DNA from: Leptospira ainazelensis
Lineage (GTDB): Bacteria; Spirochaetota; Leptospiria; Leptospirales; Leptospiraceae
Direction: 5' to 3'
DNA: 64,000 nt
NCBI RefSeq assembly: GCF_016918785.1
Contig: NZ_JAFFPT010000009.1
Location: 248,001-312,000 of the forward strand
Positions 22,673 through 31,817 of the stretch are shown here, piece after piece. The position numbers were made by a program, and so were the translations under genes. How positions within the stretch are numbered: the stretch's first letter is position 1; the number at the start of each line of letters is the position of its first letter. Under the pieces are notes generated by a model. That model worked only from the letters and a program-made list of their open reading frames with translations. It had not been told where the DNA came from and searched no databases.

Positions 22673-23566
22673 TTAAGATCCGTAATGGATGTATTCAGGA
22701 TTCGACCAAATTCCTCGGAGGCAATTTCGGATACCGGTGGTCTTGATTCTTCTTCTTAGACCGAAGCTTAAGGAAATCCAGGAAAGACTCGGGTCTGCGT
22801 GATGTGTTTCGTGATTTCCGATTCCCATTCCCAGAGGAAAAGAAAAGGTATTACTTTCCAAATCGGAACGAGAACCCGTATGCTCGCACCAATGTCTCAG
22901 GGAACCCCAGACATTCGCAAAAAGAAAGGAACCGAAAACGAACCAAAGATTCGGTTTTAATTCGATGTAGAGAAGAATGGAAATCGAAAATGAGAAACAT
23001 AAAAACAAAATCGAACGCACCTTCGAATGCAATTTTACCGAAGAGGAAACTTTTTTTAGATCGGCGGTATCACGTTTCGTAAAAAGAATCGCCGCCACAT
23101 TGGAAAATAAAGGAATCAATTCCACAAAAACGTAAAGTTTTCTCCGCTTTTGAAAAAGATTTCTTTTCCATTCCGGCCAAAGCGGATCGTCCGCGGCGTT
23201 TGTATGGGCGTGATGATAAAGATGGATCTTTCGAAACGGTTCCCCGTAAAAAGGAAGAAAGACCAAGGCGGAAGCCAAATTCAAAATCCACCGATCCAAA
23301 TAAGACCGCGTTAGATTTCTATGGGCGCCCTCGTGTACCAGAAGAATCATCCACGCATGAAGAAACAAACCGGAAAACGGAAGAACAAAATAAAAACCGC
23401 TTTGAAACAAAAAATAGAAACCCAAAATTCCGGCAAACAACCCCGAGGCCGCCAACAGACTCAAAACCAATACAAATCCTCTGTGTTTTCTGATTTTTTT
23501 TTCAAAATTCCTTTCCCAATCGTCCTTTGGAAACGGAATCGAAGAATATGAACTCTGTAACATCAT
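22673..23566 (-). CDS. Membrane fatty acid desaturase
   Basis: 297 residues with four hydrophobic segments and the three histidine boxes of the diiron desaturase/hydroxylase superfamily: HEGAHR (box 1), HLYHHAHTN (box 2), and NHETHH (box 3), at normal spacing. These enzymes introduce a cis double bond or a hydroxyl into an acyl chain in the membrane using oxygen and reduced ferredoxin or cytochrome. Two ATG codons occur at the N-terminus (MMLQ) and no clear ribosome site is seen, so the start is approximate. About 240 bp separates it from the phospholipid operon upstream of which it lies. Confidence 0.9.
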   Translation of the reverse strand: MMLQSSYSSIPFPKDDWERNFEKKIRKHRGFVLVLSLLAASGLFAGILGFYFLFQSGFYFVLPFSGLFLHAWMILLVHEGAHRNLTRSYLDRWILNLASALVFLPFYGEPFRKIHLYHHAHTNAADDPLWPEWKRNLFQKRRKLYVFVELIPLFSNVAAILFTKRDTADLKKVSSSVKLHSKVRSILFLCFSFSISILLYIELKPNLWFVFGSFLFANVWGSLRHWCEHTGSRSDLESNTFSFPLGMGIGNHETHHADPSLSWISLSFGLRRRIKTTGIRNCLRGIWSNPEYIHYGS

Positions 23567-23774
23567 ATAAATTGAATATTATAATTTCCTATTTTTTAGT
23601 TTAAAAACTCTACGAAACTTGATTTGCATGAGTTCTTTCGGATCGAAAAAGACCTATCTGGATTTTCAAAACTTAGATTCTTTGTTATTTGAAAAAGGAT
23701 CGACTTTCCTTTCTCTTGATTATGAATTTCAAATAACCTCAACATTGTGATTCGTCGTTTAGTATCAGTGTTCT

Positions 23775-24521
23775 TTATTGACTGATACTCTTCGCGTAGT
23801 TTTGAACTCGCGTCAAAAAGGAAGGATCCTCTAGGAAGACCTCAAATTCGTCGAACTCTTTTCTTAAATTTTCGTATAAATCGCCGATAAAGTAATGATT
23901 CGAAATTCCCTTTAAAATCTTCAACATCCTGAGATTCCACTGCGAAAGCCTTGAGGCGGTAAGAATCGCATGTTTAAGAATATTCTCACCCTCGTAGATT
24001 TCGTCAATAATACCGAGTTCCAGCGCGGATAAGGATCGTATCGGATCTCCTTTTAACGTCAAAGACAAAGCCTTGGTCGGACCGACTTTTCTGACAAGCG
24101 TCGTCAAAAGCGGAGGCGCTCCGAATCTGATTTCCGGACGGAAAAGCATCGCCTTTTTTTCCGAAATGATATAATCTCCGCAGAGGGCGAGGTCAAAACC
24201 TCCCGCCGAAGCAAACCCTTTTAGATCGGTGACGACCGGTTTCGGAAAACTATAAAGAGAATTATGATATTCTAATATTCTATGACGAAAGGACTCAAGG
24301 TTGGTCTGAACGACTTCCTCAAGATCGTAACCGCTGGAAAAATGTTTTCCGGAAGAATTTAAGACGATCGCACGAACCTCCTCGTTCTCCCTATTTGAGT
24401 CAAAGACGTCTTCGAGTTCGTCTCTTATCCGCATATTAAGAGCGTTGGATTTTTGGGGACGATTCAAAGTAACGACGAGGATTTGATTTTTCAGATCCGT
24501 CAATAAACACTCGTAACTCAT
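23775..24521 (-). CDS. Enoyl-CoA hydratase/isomerase family protein
   Basis: 248 residues, crotonase fold. The oxyanion-hole segments are visible: [13 protein letters not shown] and [17 protein letters not shown]. In mitochondrial crotonase the two catalytic acids follow these positions; here the second-acid region reads [10 protein letters not shown], with the usual Glu replaced, so hydratase chemistry is not certain and an isomerase or hydrolase role is possible. C-terminal helices are of normal length. Acts in the cytoplasm on acyl-CoA. Monocistronic, transcribed after a gap of about 120 bp from the metallo-hydrolase gene. Confidence 0.88.
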   Translation of the reverse strand: MSYECLLTDLKNQILVVTLNRPQKSNALNMRIRDELEDVFDSNRENEEVRAIVLNSSGKHFSSGYDLEEVVQTNLESFRHRILEYHNSLYSFPKPVVTDLKGFASAGGFDLALCGDYIISEKKAMLFRPEIRFGAPPLLTTLVRKVGPTKALSLTLKGDPIRSLSALELGIIDEIYEGENILKHAILTASRLSQWNLRMLKILKGISNHYFIGDLYENLRKEFDEFEVFLEDPSFLTRVQNYAKSISQ

Positions 24522-24641
24522 TTATATACCCGTTAGAATTAAAATAGGCGACGATCTTAATTCTATGGAATCATTAGGCAAGAAGAATTCGACTTCCATT
24601 CTGCTCGAAACTTAGGCGACCGCAAGTCGATTCAAAGTCGG

Positions 24642-25601
24642 TCATTGATTCCATTTTGGGAAGTTTGCAATATCACTTTGCGCGACGGAGTCGTGAGCGG
24701 GAACGACGACGATTTCCGGCTTTTTAAGAATCAAATCGTGAACCCTCTTGAGCTCTTTTCCAAGAGACTCCGGATCTTTATCGGCAATTCTTCTGGAGAG
24801 TCGAGGTTTGTGGGCGGGAAGTAAAAAACCTTCCTTGGACCAGCTAATATCTCCGGTAAAGAAATATCGTTTTTTAGAAGAGAGATTGAGAAAGAGTCCG
24901 ATCGAACCTCCCCCATGTCCGTCCATCGGAACAAGGACTATACTTCCATCCTGAAAGAGATCCAAACTTTTTGAATACGTTTCATAAGGAACGTCCTTAA
25001 AAATCAAGTTCTCCCATTGAATCCGATCTCCGTCAAATTGACTTTGAATATAACCGTGTCTCGCATTAGAAGCGAATGCCGCGTAACGTTCTTCTTGAGT
25101 TGTAAAAATTTTGGCCCAGGGAAAATCCTTAATCCCGCTCGCGTGATCCCAATGCATATGCGAAAGAAAAACCTTTCCGATTTGTTTGGGATCGTATCCT
25201 TCTCTTTTAAGAAGATCGACCGCGGGGATATGATCCTTATAAGCCATAAGAATCTGAAGGTGGATCGGTTTTAATGCGAATTGCGCCTCGATATCGGTGC
25301 CAAGTCCGGTATCAAATAAGAATTTTCCTTTAGGATGTTCTACGAGCAATGCGGAATGGGAGATGATTCTCTTTTTGAAAAGATCTCCGCCCTCAAACAA
25401 AAAAGCCTCCGATGTATCTGCGCTCGCGGTTCTCAAAAGGGTAAAACGAATACCGGGATTTCTAAGTTCCACGGAATTTTCATTCTTAAATTGCGCAAGA
25501 GTTAAACTATCGATCTCTAATTTAGGATATCCTAATGCAATAACTATCAAACCGAAAATGACAAACCCGAAAAAAACAAAAAATATCCAAAATCGTTTCA
25601 T
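24642..25601 (-). CDS. Metallo-beta-lactamase-fold hydrolase, acyl-homoserine-lactonase-like, membrane-anchored
   Basis: 319 residues with an N-terminal membrane helix (FWIFFVFFGFVIFGLIVIALG). The metal site HMHWDH is at 148-153, then GHGGGSIG, and VVPAHDSVAQ near the C-terminus, giving the full set of ligands. The domain organisation matches the group that includes AHL lactonases and related lactonases, so a lactone or ester substrate in the periplasm is likely. Its ATG overlaps the TGA of the TetR regulator upstream (ATGA), so the two are cotranslated and the protein is probably regulated by that repressor's ligand. Confidence 0.85.
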   Translation of the reverse strand: MKRFWIFFVFFGFVIFGLIVIALGYPKLEIDSLTLAQFKNENSVELRNPGIRFTLLRTASADTSEAFLFEGGDLFKKRIISHSALLVEHPKGKFLFDTGLGTDIEAQFALKPIHLQILMAYKDHIPAVDLLKREGYDPKQIGKVFLSHMHWDHASGIKDFPWAKIFTTQEERYAAFASNARHGYIQSQFDGDRIQWENLIFKDVPYETYSKSLDLFQDGSIVLVPMDGHGGGSIGLFLNLSSKKRYFFTGDISWSKEGFLLPAHKPRLSRRIADKDPESLGKELKRVHDLILKKPEIVVVPAHDSVAQSDIANFPKWNQ

Positions 25602-26182
25602 ACAGTCTCTCCTTGTTGTATCAATAGTTTCGCCGCTTTAGCGGCGGATTTCATCGGTCCCGGATCTCGATTGGTTCGAGACAATAAGATCGCACCTTCG
25701 AGAAGACAGAGAATCGGAGTCGCCAACTCCGAAGCCTCTTTTTTCTCCCATCCCTTTTCGACAAAGTAATCTTCGAGTTCGCCGCTCCATTCTTCGAAAA
25801 TAGTTCTACAAGCATCGTTGACCGGATTGGATAGAGAGGCGGTTTCGGAAGCGGTAGTCGCCACAGGGCACCCTTGACTAAAATCCGTCTCGATCAGCTT
25901 CCGCTCCAGGGCTTTAAAAATCGCTGCGACCCCCGAAACCGGTGTTTTAGAAGAATGTAATAGAGCTTTTAACATCGCTTTCATCTCCCTCCCGGAAGAC
26001 GTGATCGCTTCTGCCGCTAAGTCTTCCTTTCCACCTGGGAAATGAAAATAGATGGAACCCTTAGGAGATCCCGAAGACTCGACTATGTCGTTTAATCCAG
26101 TTCCATTGTAACCGCGAGTCTCGAGCGATAAGGCCATCGCCCTGATCATCCGCTCCTTTGAAACCGTTCCCTTTTCGCCCAT
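25598..26182 (-). CDS. TetR-family repressor, YxaF/LmrA-like
   Basis: 194 residues. N-terminal helix-turn-helix with GYNGTGLNDIVESSGSPKGSIYFHF as the recognition region. The C-terminal part contains GCPVATTASETA, the hallmark of the LmrA/YxaF subgroup, whose members bind flavonoids or similar aromatic compounds. A sequence close to the known YxaF/LmrA operator lies 23-42 bp upstream of its start, supporting autoregulation. It is the first gene of a two-gene operon with the metallo-hydrolase. Confidence 0.9.
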   Translation of the reverse strand: MGEKGTVSKERMIRAMALSLETRGYNGTGLNDIVESSGSPKGSIYFHFPGGKEDLAAEAITSSGREMKAMLKALLHSSKTPVSGVAAIFKALERKLIETDFSQGCPVATTASETASLSNPVNDACRTIFEEWSGELEDYFVEKGWEKKEASELATPILCLLEGAILLSRTNRDPGPMKSAAKAAKLLIQQGETV

Positions 26183-26204
26183 TCTTGGAATGGATCATAA
26201 TTAA

Positions 26205-26224
26205 ATAGACCGGTCAACATATTT
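26205..26224 (+). promoter_or_regulatory. Candidate YxaF/LmrA-type operator
   Basis: ATAGACCGGTCAACATATTT, containing the palindrome GACCGGTC, matches my memory of the Bacillus subtilis LmrA/YxaF box (ATAGACCAGTCACTATATTT) at most positions. It lies directly upstream of the YxaF-like regulator gene on the opposite strand. Confidence 0.55.
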
Positions 26225-26458
26225 TCCATTAAAATTTTGAATTTTATGAAATAACAAACGCTCCATAGAAAAAACTTGAAGCTGATTTTGGTTCAAAAAG
26301 TGCGAACCTAGTCCGACGATCTACCGGTTTTGGACTCCGCTTTCGGAAATTTGAGAGAAAATCGGTCTTTCATTCAAGGAAGTTTCGGTTACGGCAAATT
26401 CGTCTTATCTCATGAAAAATATTTTTAGTATATTAGTAAATACTAATCCAATAGATTG

Positions 26459-27580
26459 CTAAAGTAGGCTTGCAAACAGATCACGATTTGAAAATTCCAG
26501 GACGGCTTTTGAGCCGAGCTCGTTCGAATCAAATCGAAAGGTTCCCTTTAGTTGTTGTGTCATGATGGAAATCAACGTAAAGCCGGTTGTCTTCGGTTGA
26601 GACCAGGTCGAATTGTCTTGGATACCGGGTCCGGCGTCCAAAACGATAAGTGTATATCGACTATTTGAAAAGTTCAGCTCAATCGTAATTTTATTTTCTT
26701 TACTCTTTTTGCCGGAATGCCGGACCGCGTTGTTCAACAACTCAAATACGATCATCGCAAAGGGAACCGAAATTTCGATGCTCAGGGGCGCTCCGTTTCG
26801 GCTTCGCCGAAACTCTATCGAAGAGGCGTCTTGGATTCTTATCAAACTAACGATTTCTTCCAAAACTTTATTGAGATCGACTTCATAATCCGTCTCGGAC
26901 TTGTAGATCGCGTCGTGAATCTTCGATAACATAAGAATTCTTTCGTTAAAACTTTCGATCTGTTGATCGCCGCTCTGACGGTGTAAATTCGCGAATCCGC
27001 TCAGAATCTGAAGATTGTTTTTGACACGGTGGTGAATTTCCCGAATAAAAACTTCTTTTTCTTTTTTGTGGCTCGTTAGCACTCGAACGGTGATGATCGC
27101 AAGAGTACAAAAAAGTATGAATTTAAGGATAGTATCGAAAATAAATGCGGAACTCAATTCTCCTCTGCCCCAATACTGATACATCCGAATCGCCATGAGA
27201 AGACCCGTATAACAAGAAACGGCGATCGTAAGTTTACTATTGGAAAAATGTAAGAAAAGTATGATAATCGTCGCCATCGAAAAATAGATATTTCCGGTTT
27301 GCATTCCGAAAAAGATTCCGAACGTCAACGCGGTAAGACTCAAGTAAAGAATCGAATAGATTGCTGTCTCCAATCGATCGATCATTAGAAAAAGGATCGA
27401 TATAAGCGCGGATACTGCAAAGATCAAAAAACCGATTCTAATTCCCTGACGAATATAAAGAAGACAAGCTGCGATCGAAACGATAAAAATAACGAGGTCG
27501 GTTACGTAAAGATGATACGCTTTTTTGCGAGTGAGATAGTCTCTTCTTCCGTAGATTCGGTTTATTTTTTCAAAAAACAT
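26459..27580 (-). CDS. Six-helix membrane histidine kinase of the HisKA_2 type
   Basis: 373 residues. About six transmembrane helices in residues 25-170, then a HisKA_2 dimerisation helix with phospho-acceptor His in EIHHRVKNNLQIL (about 181-193), as found in HWE/LovK-like and Leptospira kinases. The ATPase domain keeps ELLNNAVRHSGK (N box) and VLDAGPGI (G1), but the later glycine box is weak. A sensor region distinct from the membrane helices is absent, so it may sense within the membrane. No response regulator is adjacent. A structured leader hairpin precedes the start codon. Confidence 0.87.
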   Translation of the reverse strand: MFFEKINRIYGRRDYLTRKKAYHLYVTDLVIFIVSIAACLLYIRQGIRIGFLIFAVSALISILFLMIDRLETAIYSILYLSLTALTFGIFFGMQTGNIYFSMATIIILFLHFSNSKLTIAVSCYTGLLMAIRMYQYWGRGELSSAFIFDTILKFILFCTLAIITVRVLTSHKKEKEVFIREIHHRVKNNLQILSGFANLHRQSGDQQIESFNERILMLSKIHDAIYKSETDYEVDLNKVLEEIVSLIRIQDASSIEFRRSRNGAPLSIEISVPFAMIVFELLNNAVRHSGKKSKENKITIELNFSNSRYTLIVLDAGPGIQDNSTWSQPKTTGFTLISIMTQQLKGTFRFDSNELGSKAVLEFSNRDLFASLL

Positions 27581-27600
27581 TATAGCTTAGAATTTTCTAC

Positions 27601-27637
27601 GGAGAATGGTCCCCCGAAACGTGGGACATCATTCTCC
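27601..27637 (-). promoter_or_regulatory. Bipartite hairpin in the leader of the histidine kinase gene
   Basis: GGAGAATG (27601-27608) pairs with CATTCTCC (27630-27637) and GTCCC (27609-27613) with GGGAC (27623-27627), leaving only a two-base bulge. It lies 20 bp upstream of the kinase ATG and downstream of thiM, without a following T-run, so a 5' UTR structure is more likely than a terminator. Confidence 0.5.
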
Positions 27638-27800
27638 AGCGCCTAACAAAATACAAATGTTTTTCTAAAATGCAGGTCTCCTTACGTTTCCCGTGGAACT
27701 CGATTCTTTCCATTTTTTAAAGGCGAGAAAAAAGTAAGAAAACTTCCTTTTAACAAACGTTGATAGAAAGGCAAACGAATCCTTTGGACAACGCGGCCTT

Positions 27801-28598
27801 TTAGGATCCGATCGAAAGATTGCTCAACTCATCCAAGAACGCGACTGCAAAACTTCCGGTTCCTTTCGATTTTTGCGCCGCCCTCGAACCCGCGATCGCA
27901 AACACGGCCGAAGCAGAAACGGTAGCGCGTAACGGATCTTTTTGAACCCCTAAAAAAGAGGCGATCAAAGCCCCCAAAGAACAACCGACTCCCGTGACCT
28001 TCGTCATAAGCGTATGGCCGCCCGGGACCGCGATCGTATCGTTTCCGTTCGTAACGTAATCGACTTCTCCGCTGACGGCAACGATAGCTCCTGTTTTTTC
28101 GGAAAGTTCTTTTGCGAAAGGCAAGGCCTCGAAGGATCGGACCGTAGAATCCACGCCCTTCCCTCTTCCCGCTGTTCCGACTAACGCAAGAATTTCGGAA
28201 GCGTTCCCTCGGATAACCGTCGGCTTTTGGTCCAACAACTCTTTAGAGAGTTCGGTTCTAAAACGCAAAACCCCCGCGGCAACTGGATCGAGAACCCAAG
28301 GAGTTCCCGCTTTGTTTGCCGCCTTAGCCGCTATTTTCATCGAGTTTGCGTCGATGGCAGTGACGGTTCCTACGTTGATCAAAACTCCGCTCGCAATTGC
28401 GGCGAAGTCCGCGACTTCTTCCTCTGCGATCACCATCGCAGGAGAAGCCCCGATTGCGAGAAGAACGTTCGCGGTCCAATTTGTGACCACGATATTCGTT
28501 ATAACATGCGTTAGGGGAGCATTCTTTCTGAGTTCGGAAAGATCTTCCACGATCTCGGGAGAGGGCCACATTCTTTCAATCATTGAGGTTGTTGACAT
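27801..28598 (-). CDS. thiM: Hydroxyethylthiazole kinase
   Basis: 265 residues from the ATG at 28598 (a GTG ten codons upstream is possible). Ribokinase-fold enzyme with [18 protein letters not shown] near the N-terminus, [16 protein letters not shown], and the ATP-binding [14 protein letters not shown] at the C-terminus, all characteristic of ThiM. It phosphorylates 4-methyl-5-(2-hydroxyethyl)thiazole in the cytoplasm, the salvage step for the thiazole half of thiamine. No other thi gene and no recognisable TPP riboswitch lies nearby, so this appears to be a stand-alone salvage gene. Confidence 0.93.
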   Translation of the reverse strand: MSTTSMIERMWPSPEIVEDLSELRKNAPLTHVITNIVVTNWTANVLLAIGASPAMVIAEEEVADFAAIASGVLINVGTVTAIDANSMKIAAKAANKAGTPWVLDPVAAGVLRFRTELSKELLDQKPTVIRGNASEILALVGTAGRGKGVDSTVRSFEALPFAKELSEKTGAIVAVSGEVDYVTNGNDTIAVPGGHTLMTKVTGVGCSLGALIASFLGVQKDPLRATVSASAVFAIAGSRAAQKSKGTGSFAVAFLDELSNLSIGS

Positions 28599-29102
28599 CC
28601 GGTGTTTTTCTTCATCAATACATAACACGAAAATCGAAACTGTAAAGAATTTTAGCGACGTCGAATCGTCTCCATTCCATTTTTAAAATATAAGACCGTT
28701 TCTTTCATAAGAGAGTTTTTGCGGCGGCGACAAAAACAAACAAAAGAAAACGGAGGACCGATGGATTGTCTCAAATCGCACGAAAACGAGTTGAACGTAA
28801 AATGTAAAGAGGCGCTGCCTCCGTCTCCATCGGATAAACGATAAAAATTTGGGCATTCCCCGCTTGCAAAATTTTCGATCAAAAAAGTCCCCAAAAAAAG
28901 CAAGCGGGTCGGGCTACTCCAAGTTCGTCGCGAAGCGACTCATCTCGAACGGAAACGCCGAAATCACGGATCAACTCGACGACGTTCGAGACGCTGCGCG
29001 CTTTTCGTATCCCTAATGCGGGCGGTTCCTAAAACTGGAAATTACTTGACTCAAGGAAGAAGAATTCAAGAATCACTCAGCCTTCAAACTTCGGAAACCA
29101 CA
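28599..29102. other. Gene-free region with GC-rich inverted repeats
   Basis: About 500 bp divergent between thiM and the CAAX protease gene. It contains CCCGCTTGC (28859-28867) with its complement GCAAGCGGG (28900-28908), and a tight hairpin GTCGC-GAA-GCGAC (28927-28939). No open frame is supported. The GC-rich block is unlike the flanks. Confidence 0.45.
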
Positions 29103-30344
29103 ATGCAGCTCAAAACAATCCTTCTGATCTTTTACGTATTTCAAATTCTATTTACGCTTGTGATGAAATATCTATCGTATCAGGGCGATAATTCACCGCA
29201 ACTACATGAACAAATTCTAAAATACTTCACGGATGCAGACGTTCAAAAAGGGATCGAATACGCGAGAAGCGGCTTTTTCGCCTCGGTTCTTTCGGATCTT
29301 TTGGATTTTGTAGTCGCGGGAATTTTTGTTTTCTCCCCGATTTCAGCGAAATTGGAATCCTTTTTGGAGAAAAAAACGGGGAATCGTTTTTATCTCACGG
29401 TTTTATTTTTCTTTTTGATCTTTAGCGCCGTTCAATTTTTGATCTCGATCCCGTTTCAATACTATTTCGGATTCGTATTGGAACACCAATTCGGCTTTTC
29501 TAAAATGACTTTTTTGGATTGGGTTGTTTATACTGGAAAATCCCTCGGGATCGCCGCGTTAGGCGGAAGTATAGCGGTCGTCGGAATCGCATTCTTACTC
29601 AAAAAATTCCAGAAGATTTGGATGTATTTGCTTCCCGTCGTTTCCTTAATCTTCGGACTTTTACTTTCGATTTTATTTCCGATCGTAATCACTCCTCTCT
29701 TTTACGAATATAAACCGATCGAGGAAGGAAGTCTCAAAACAAAGATCATTTCACTCTGTGAAAAGGCGCAAATCAGGGTCGAGAACGTCTATGTGATCAA
29801 CGAAAGCAAATACTCGGGTCATACAAACGCGTATTTTACCGGTTGGGGAGAAAACAGGAAGATCTTTCTTTACGATACTCTCATTCAAAATCATACCGAA
29901 GAGGAAATTATAAGCGTACTCGGACACGAGATCGGACACTGGACCCACAATCATCAGATCAAAGACATTACGATCAGCACGATCGAAACCTTAGTTTTAT
30001 GTTTTTTATTGGGTTATCTTTTTCAAAAATTCAAAACGGAAGGAGCCGTTTCATTGCGGGAATTTTATTCTCCATCCACGCTTCCGTTTTTATTTTTACT
30101 TCTTTCCCTTTTTAGTTCTTTGACAAGACCGGTTTGGAGCGCACTGAGCAGAATGCAGGAAACCGAAGCCGATATCGAAGCGCTCGTTCTAACAAAGGAT
30201 AAGAAGTCGTTTATCAATACGGAAATCAAGTTAGCAAAGGACAATCAGGGAAGGTTGAATCCGCATCCTGCCGAAGTATTCTACTACCATTCTCATCCGA
30301 CCACTCTGGAAAGAATTCGATTAGCCGAGGAATGGAAGGAATAA
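29103..30344 (+). CDS. Ste24-type CAAX prenyl endopeptidase (M48)
   Basis: 413 residues from the ATG at 29103; an upstream frame extends to 29016 without a ribosome site. Multiple membrane helices, with the zinc motif HEIGH at 275-279 within GHEIGHWTHNH and the third ligand in SRMQETEAD. The segment ESKYSGHTNAYFTGWG, then the C-terminal HPAEVFYYHSHPTTLERI, closely follows the yeast/human Ste24 (ZMPSTE24) pattern rather than the bacterial HtpX type. It cleaves membrane-associated substrates; a prenyl substrate in a bacterium would be unusual, so a general membrane-protein quality-control role is likely. Monocistronic. Confidence 0.9.
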   Translation: MQLKTILLIFYVFQILFTLVMKYLSYQGDNSPQLHEQILKYFTDADVQKGIEYARSGFFASVLSDLLDFVVAGIFVFSPISAKLESFLEKKTGNRFYLTVLFFFLIFSAVQFLISIPFQYYFGFVLEHQFGFSKMTFLDWVVYTGKSLGIAALGGSIAVVGIAFLLKKFQKIWMYLLPVVSLIFGLLLSILFPIVITPLFYEYKPIEEGSLKTKIISLCEKAQIRVENVYVINESKYSGHTNAYFTGWGENRKIFLYDTLIQNHTEEEIISVLGHEIGHWTHNHQIKDITISTIETLVLCFLLGYLFQKFKTEGAVSLREFYSPSTLPFLFLLLSLFSSLTRPVWSALSRMQETEADIEALVLTKDKKSFINTEIKLAKDNQGRLNPHPAEVFYYHSHPTTLERIRLAEEWKE

Positions 30345-30455
30345 ATTTTCGGATCATAAAACGTCTTCCAATTGGAAGAAACTTGTTACTAAGAATTCAC
30401 ATAAATCCTATTTTTATGGTTTCCAATTCTCTAATTTTGGGGATCATAAGAATAG

Positions 30456-31817
30456 ATGATTGCAGATTCGTCCGAAAGTATCGAACTCAAGACAAAAACC
30501 TTGGGTATGCAGATTTTCAAAGATGACGAAAGTCATTCTTCGCGTTATCTTTCCAAACATTTTTGGATCAAGGCGTTCCTAAAACTTTCCTTTCGTTACC
30601 CTAATCTCAAAGTGGAAATGTTCCGCTTTGTGGACGTTCTTCCCTCGTTAGGTTCGAAAAAAGAGATTACCGAACATTTTGTGCTCTATCTTTTAAACAA
30701 AGATACTGAAATCCCGAATTGGATCCGGCCTTTCCTTCGAACCGTATTATCCGTATTTCCCGTCTCCTACCTTTTCGGAATTTTCATTCGGACGGCGGTT
30801 CTTAGAACTTCCGGAAATTTTATCGCGGGAAAAAATTTCGAAAAAGCAAAAAGAAGGCTGCAAAACTTACGAAAAGCGGATTCAGTCTTTACTCTCGACG
30901 TATTGGGCGAGGCGGCCCTTTCCGAAAAAGAGGCTGTCGCTTATCAAAAACAATATCTCGACATCCTAAAAAGTCTGGATACTTTTGCGGGATTTGAAAC
31001 CACTCGTTACGGAACCTGTCCGTTCGTAAACGTATCCGTAAAATGTTCGAGTTTGTATTCCCAAATTTCTTCGTTGGCAATGGAAGAATCCGTATCTGCT
31101 CTCAAGGAAAGACTAAGACCCATCCTGCGGCTTGCGATGGAAAAAAACTATTTCGTAAATTTAGACGCGGAACAGTACGATTATAAGGAAATTCTAATAT
31201 CGCTCGCGGAAGGAATTTTTTCCGAACCGGAGTTTGAGGACTACGCTCATTTCGGAATCGTGATCCAAACCTATCTAAAGGACTCTCAAAAAGATCTAAT
31301 TCGTATTTTAGAATATTCTAAAAATAGAAAGACTCCGATTACGGTCCGTTTGGTTAAGGGAGCCTACTGGGAATACGAAGTGATCCGATCCAGGGAAAAA
31401 GGTTGGGAAATTCCGGTTTTCGAAAACAAAATGGAAACGGATCTTAACTACGAAGAATGTGCGAAAATTCTCCTGGATTTTTATCCTCGGATTCTTTCAG
31501 CGTTTGCGTCGCATAACATTCGAAGTCTTTCGGCGATTCTTGCTTACGCCGAAATCAAGGAAATTCCAAAAAGGGATTTTGAAATTCAGATGTTATACGG
31601 AATGGGAGACTCCTACAAAGTTGTCTTAAAAAGGATGGGATACCGCATTCGCGAATATACGCCGTTAGGCGAAGTTCTTCCAGGAATGGCGTATCTGGTC
31701 CGAAGACTTTTGGAGAACACGTCCAATCAGGGCTTTCTCCAAAACTTTATCACCGGAAGAATGGAGTACTCCCATCTTTTGAAAAACCCCAAGGAATCAA
31801 TCCATGCAAAACTTTAA
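30456..31817 (+). CDS. Proline dehydrogenase
   Basis: 453 residues. FAD-binding (beta-alpha)8 barrel of the PutA/PRODH type. Diagnostic stretches: YGTCPFVNVSVKCSSLYSQ, FVNLDAEQYDYKE, TVRLVKGAYWEYEVIRS and LYGMGDSYKVVLKRMGYRIREYTPLGEVLPGMAYLVRRLLENT. The N-terminal region before about residue 90 corresponds to the arm of PutA. Oxidises proline to pyrroline-5-carboxylate, feeding electrons to quinone. It overlaps the next gene, a P5C dehydrogenase, by 14 bp, so the two halves of PutA are separate but co-translated here. Confidence 0.93.
   Translation: MIADSSESIELKTKTLGMQIFKDDESHSSRYLSKHFWIKAFLKLSFRYPNLKVEMFRFVDVLPSLGSKKEITEHFVLYLLNKDTEIPNWIRPFLRTVLSVFPVSYLFGIFIRTAVLRTSGNFIAGKNFEKAKRRLQNLRKADSVFTLDVLGEAALSEKEAVAYQKQYLDILKSLDTFAGFETTRYGTCPFVNVSVKCSSLYSQISSLAMEESVSALKERLRPILRLAMEKNYFVNLDAEQYDYKEILISLAEGIFSEPEFEDYAHFGIVIQTYLKDSQKDLIRILEYSKNRKTPITVRLVKGAYWEYEVIRSREKGWEIPVFENKMETDLNYEECAKILLDFYPRILSAFASHNIRSLSAILAYAEIKEIPKRDFEIQMLYGMGDSYKVVLKRMGYRIREYTPLGEVLPGMAYLVRRLLENTSNQGFLQNFITGRMEYSHLLKNPKESIHAKL
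31306..31323. repeat. 18-bp perfect palindrome inside the proline dehydrogenase gene
   Basis: TTTTAGAATATTCTAAAA. It contains the same TTAGAATATTCTAA core as the palindrome at 5396-5409. Confidence 0.4.

Noticed and set aside
28599..28860. TPP riboswitch upstream of thiM
   Set aside because: I looked for the conserved CTGAGA and ACC-TGAT-CTGG type elements on the minus strand and found none.
28858..28940. Transposon terminal repeats
   Set aside because: The inverted repeats enclose only tens of bases, with no transposase frame or target-site duplication.
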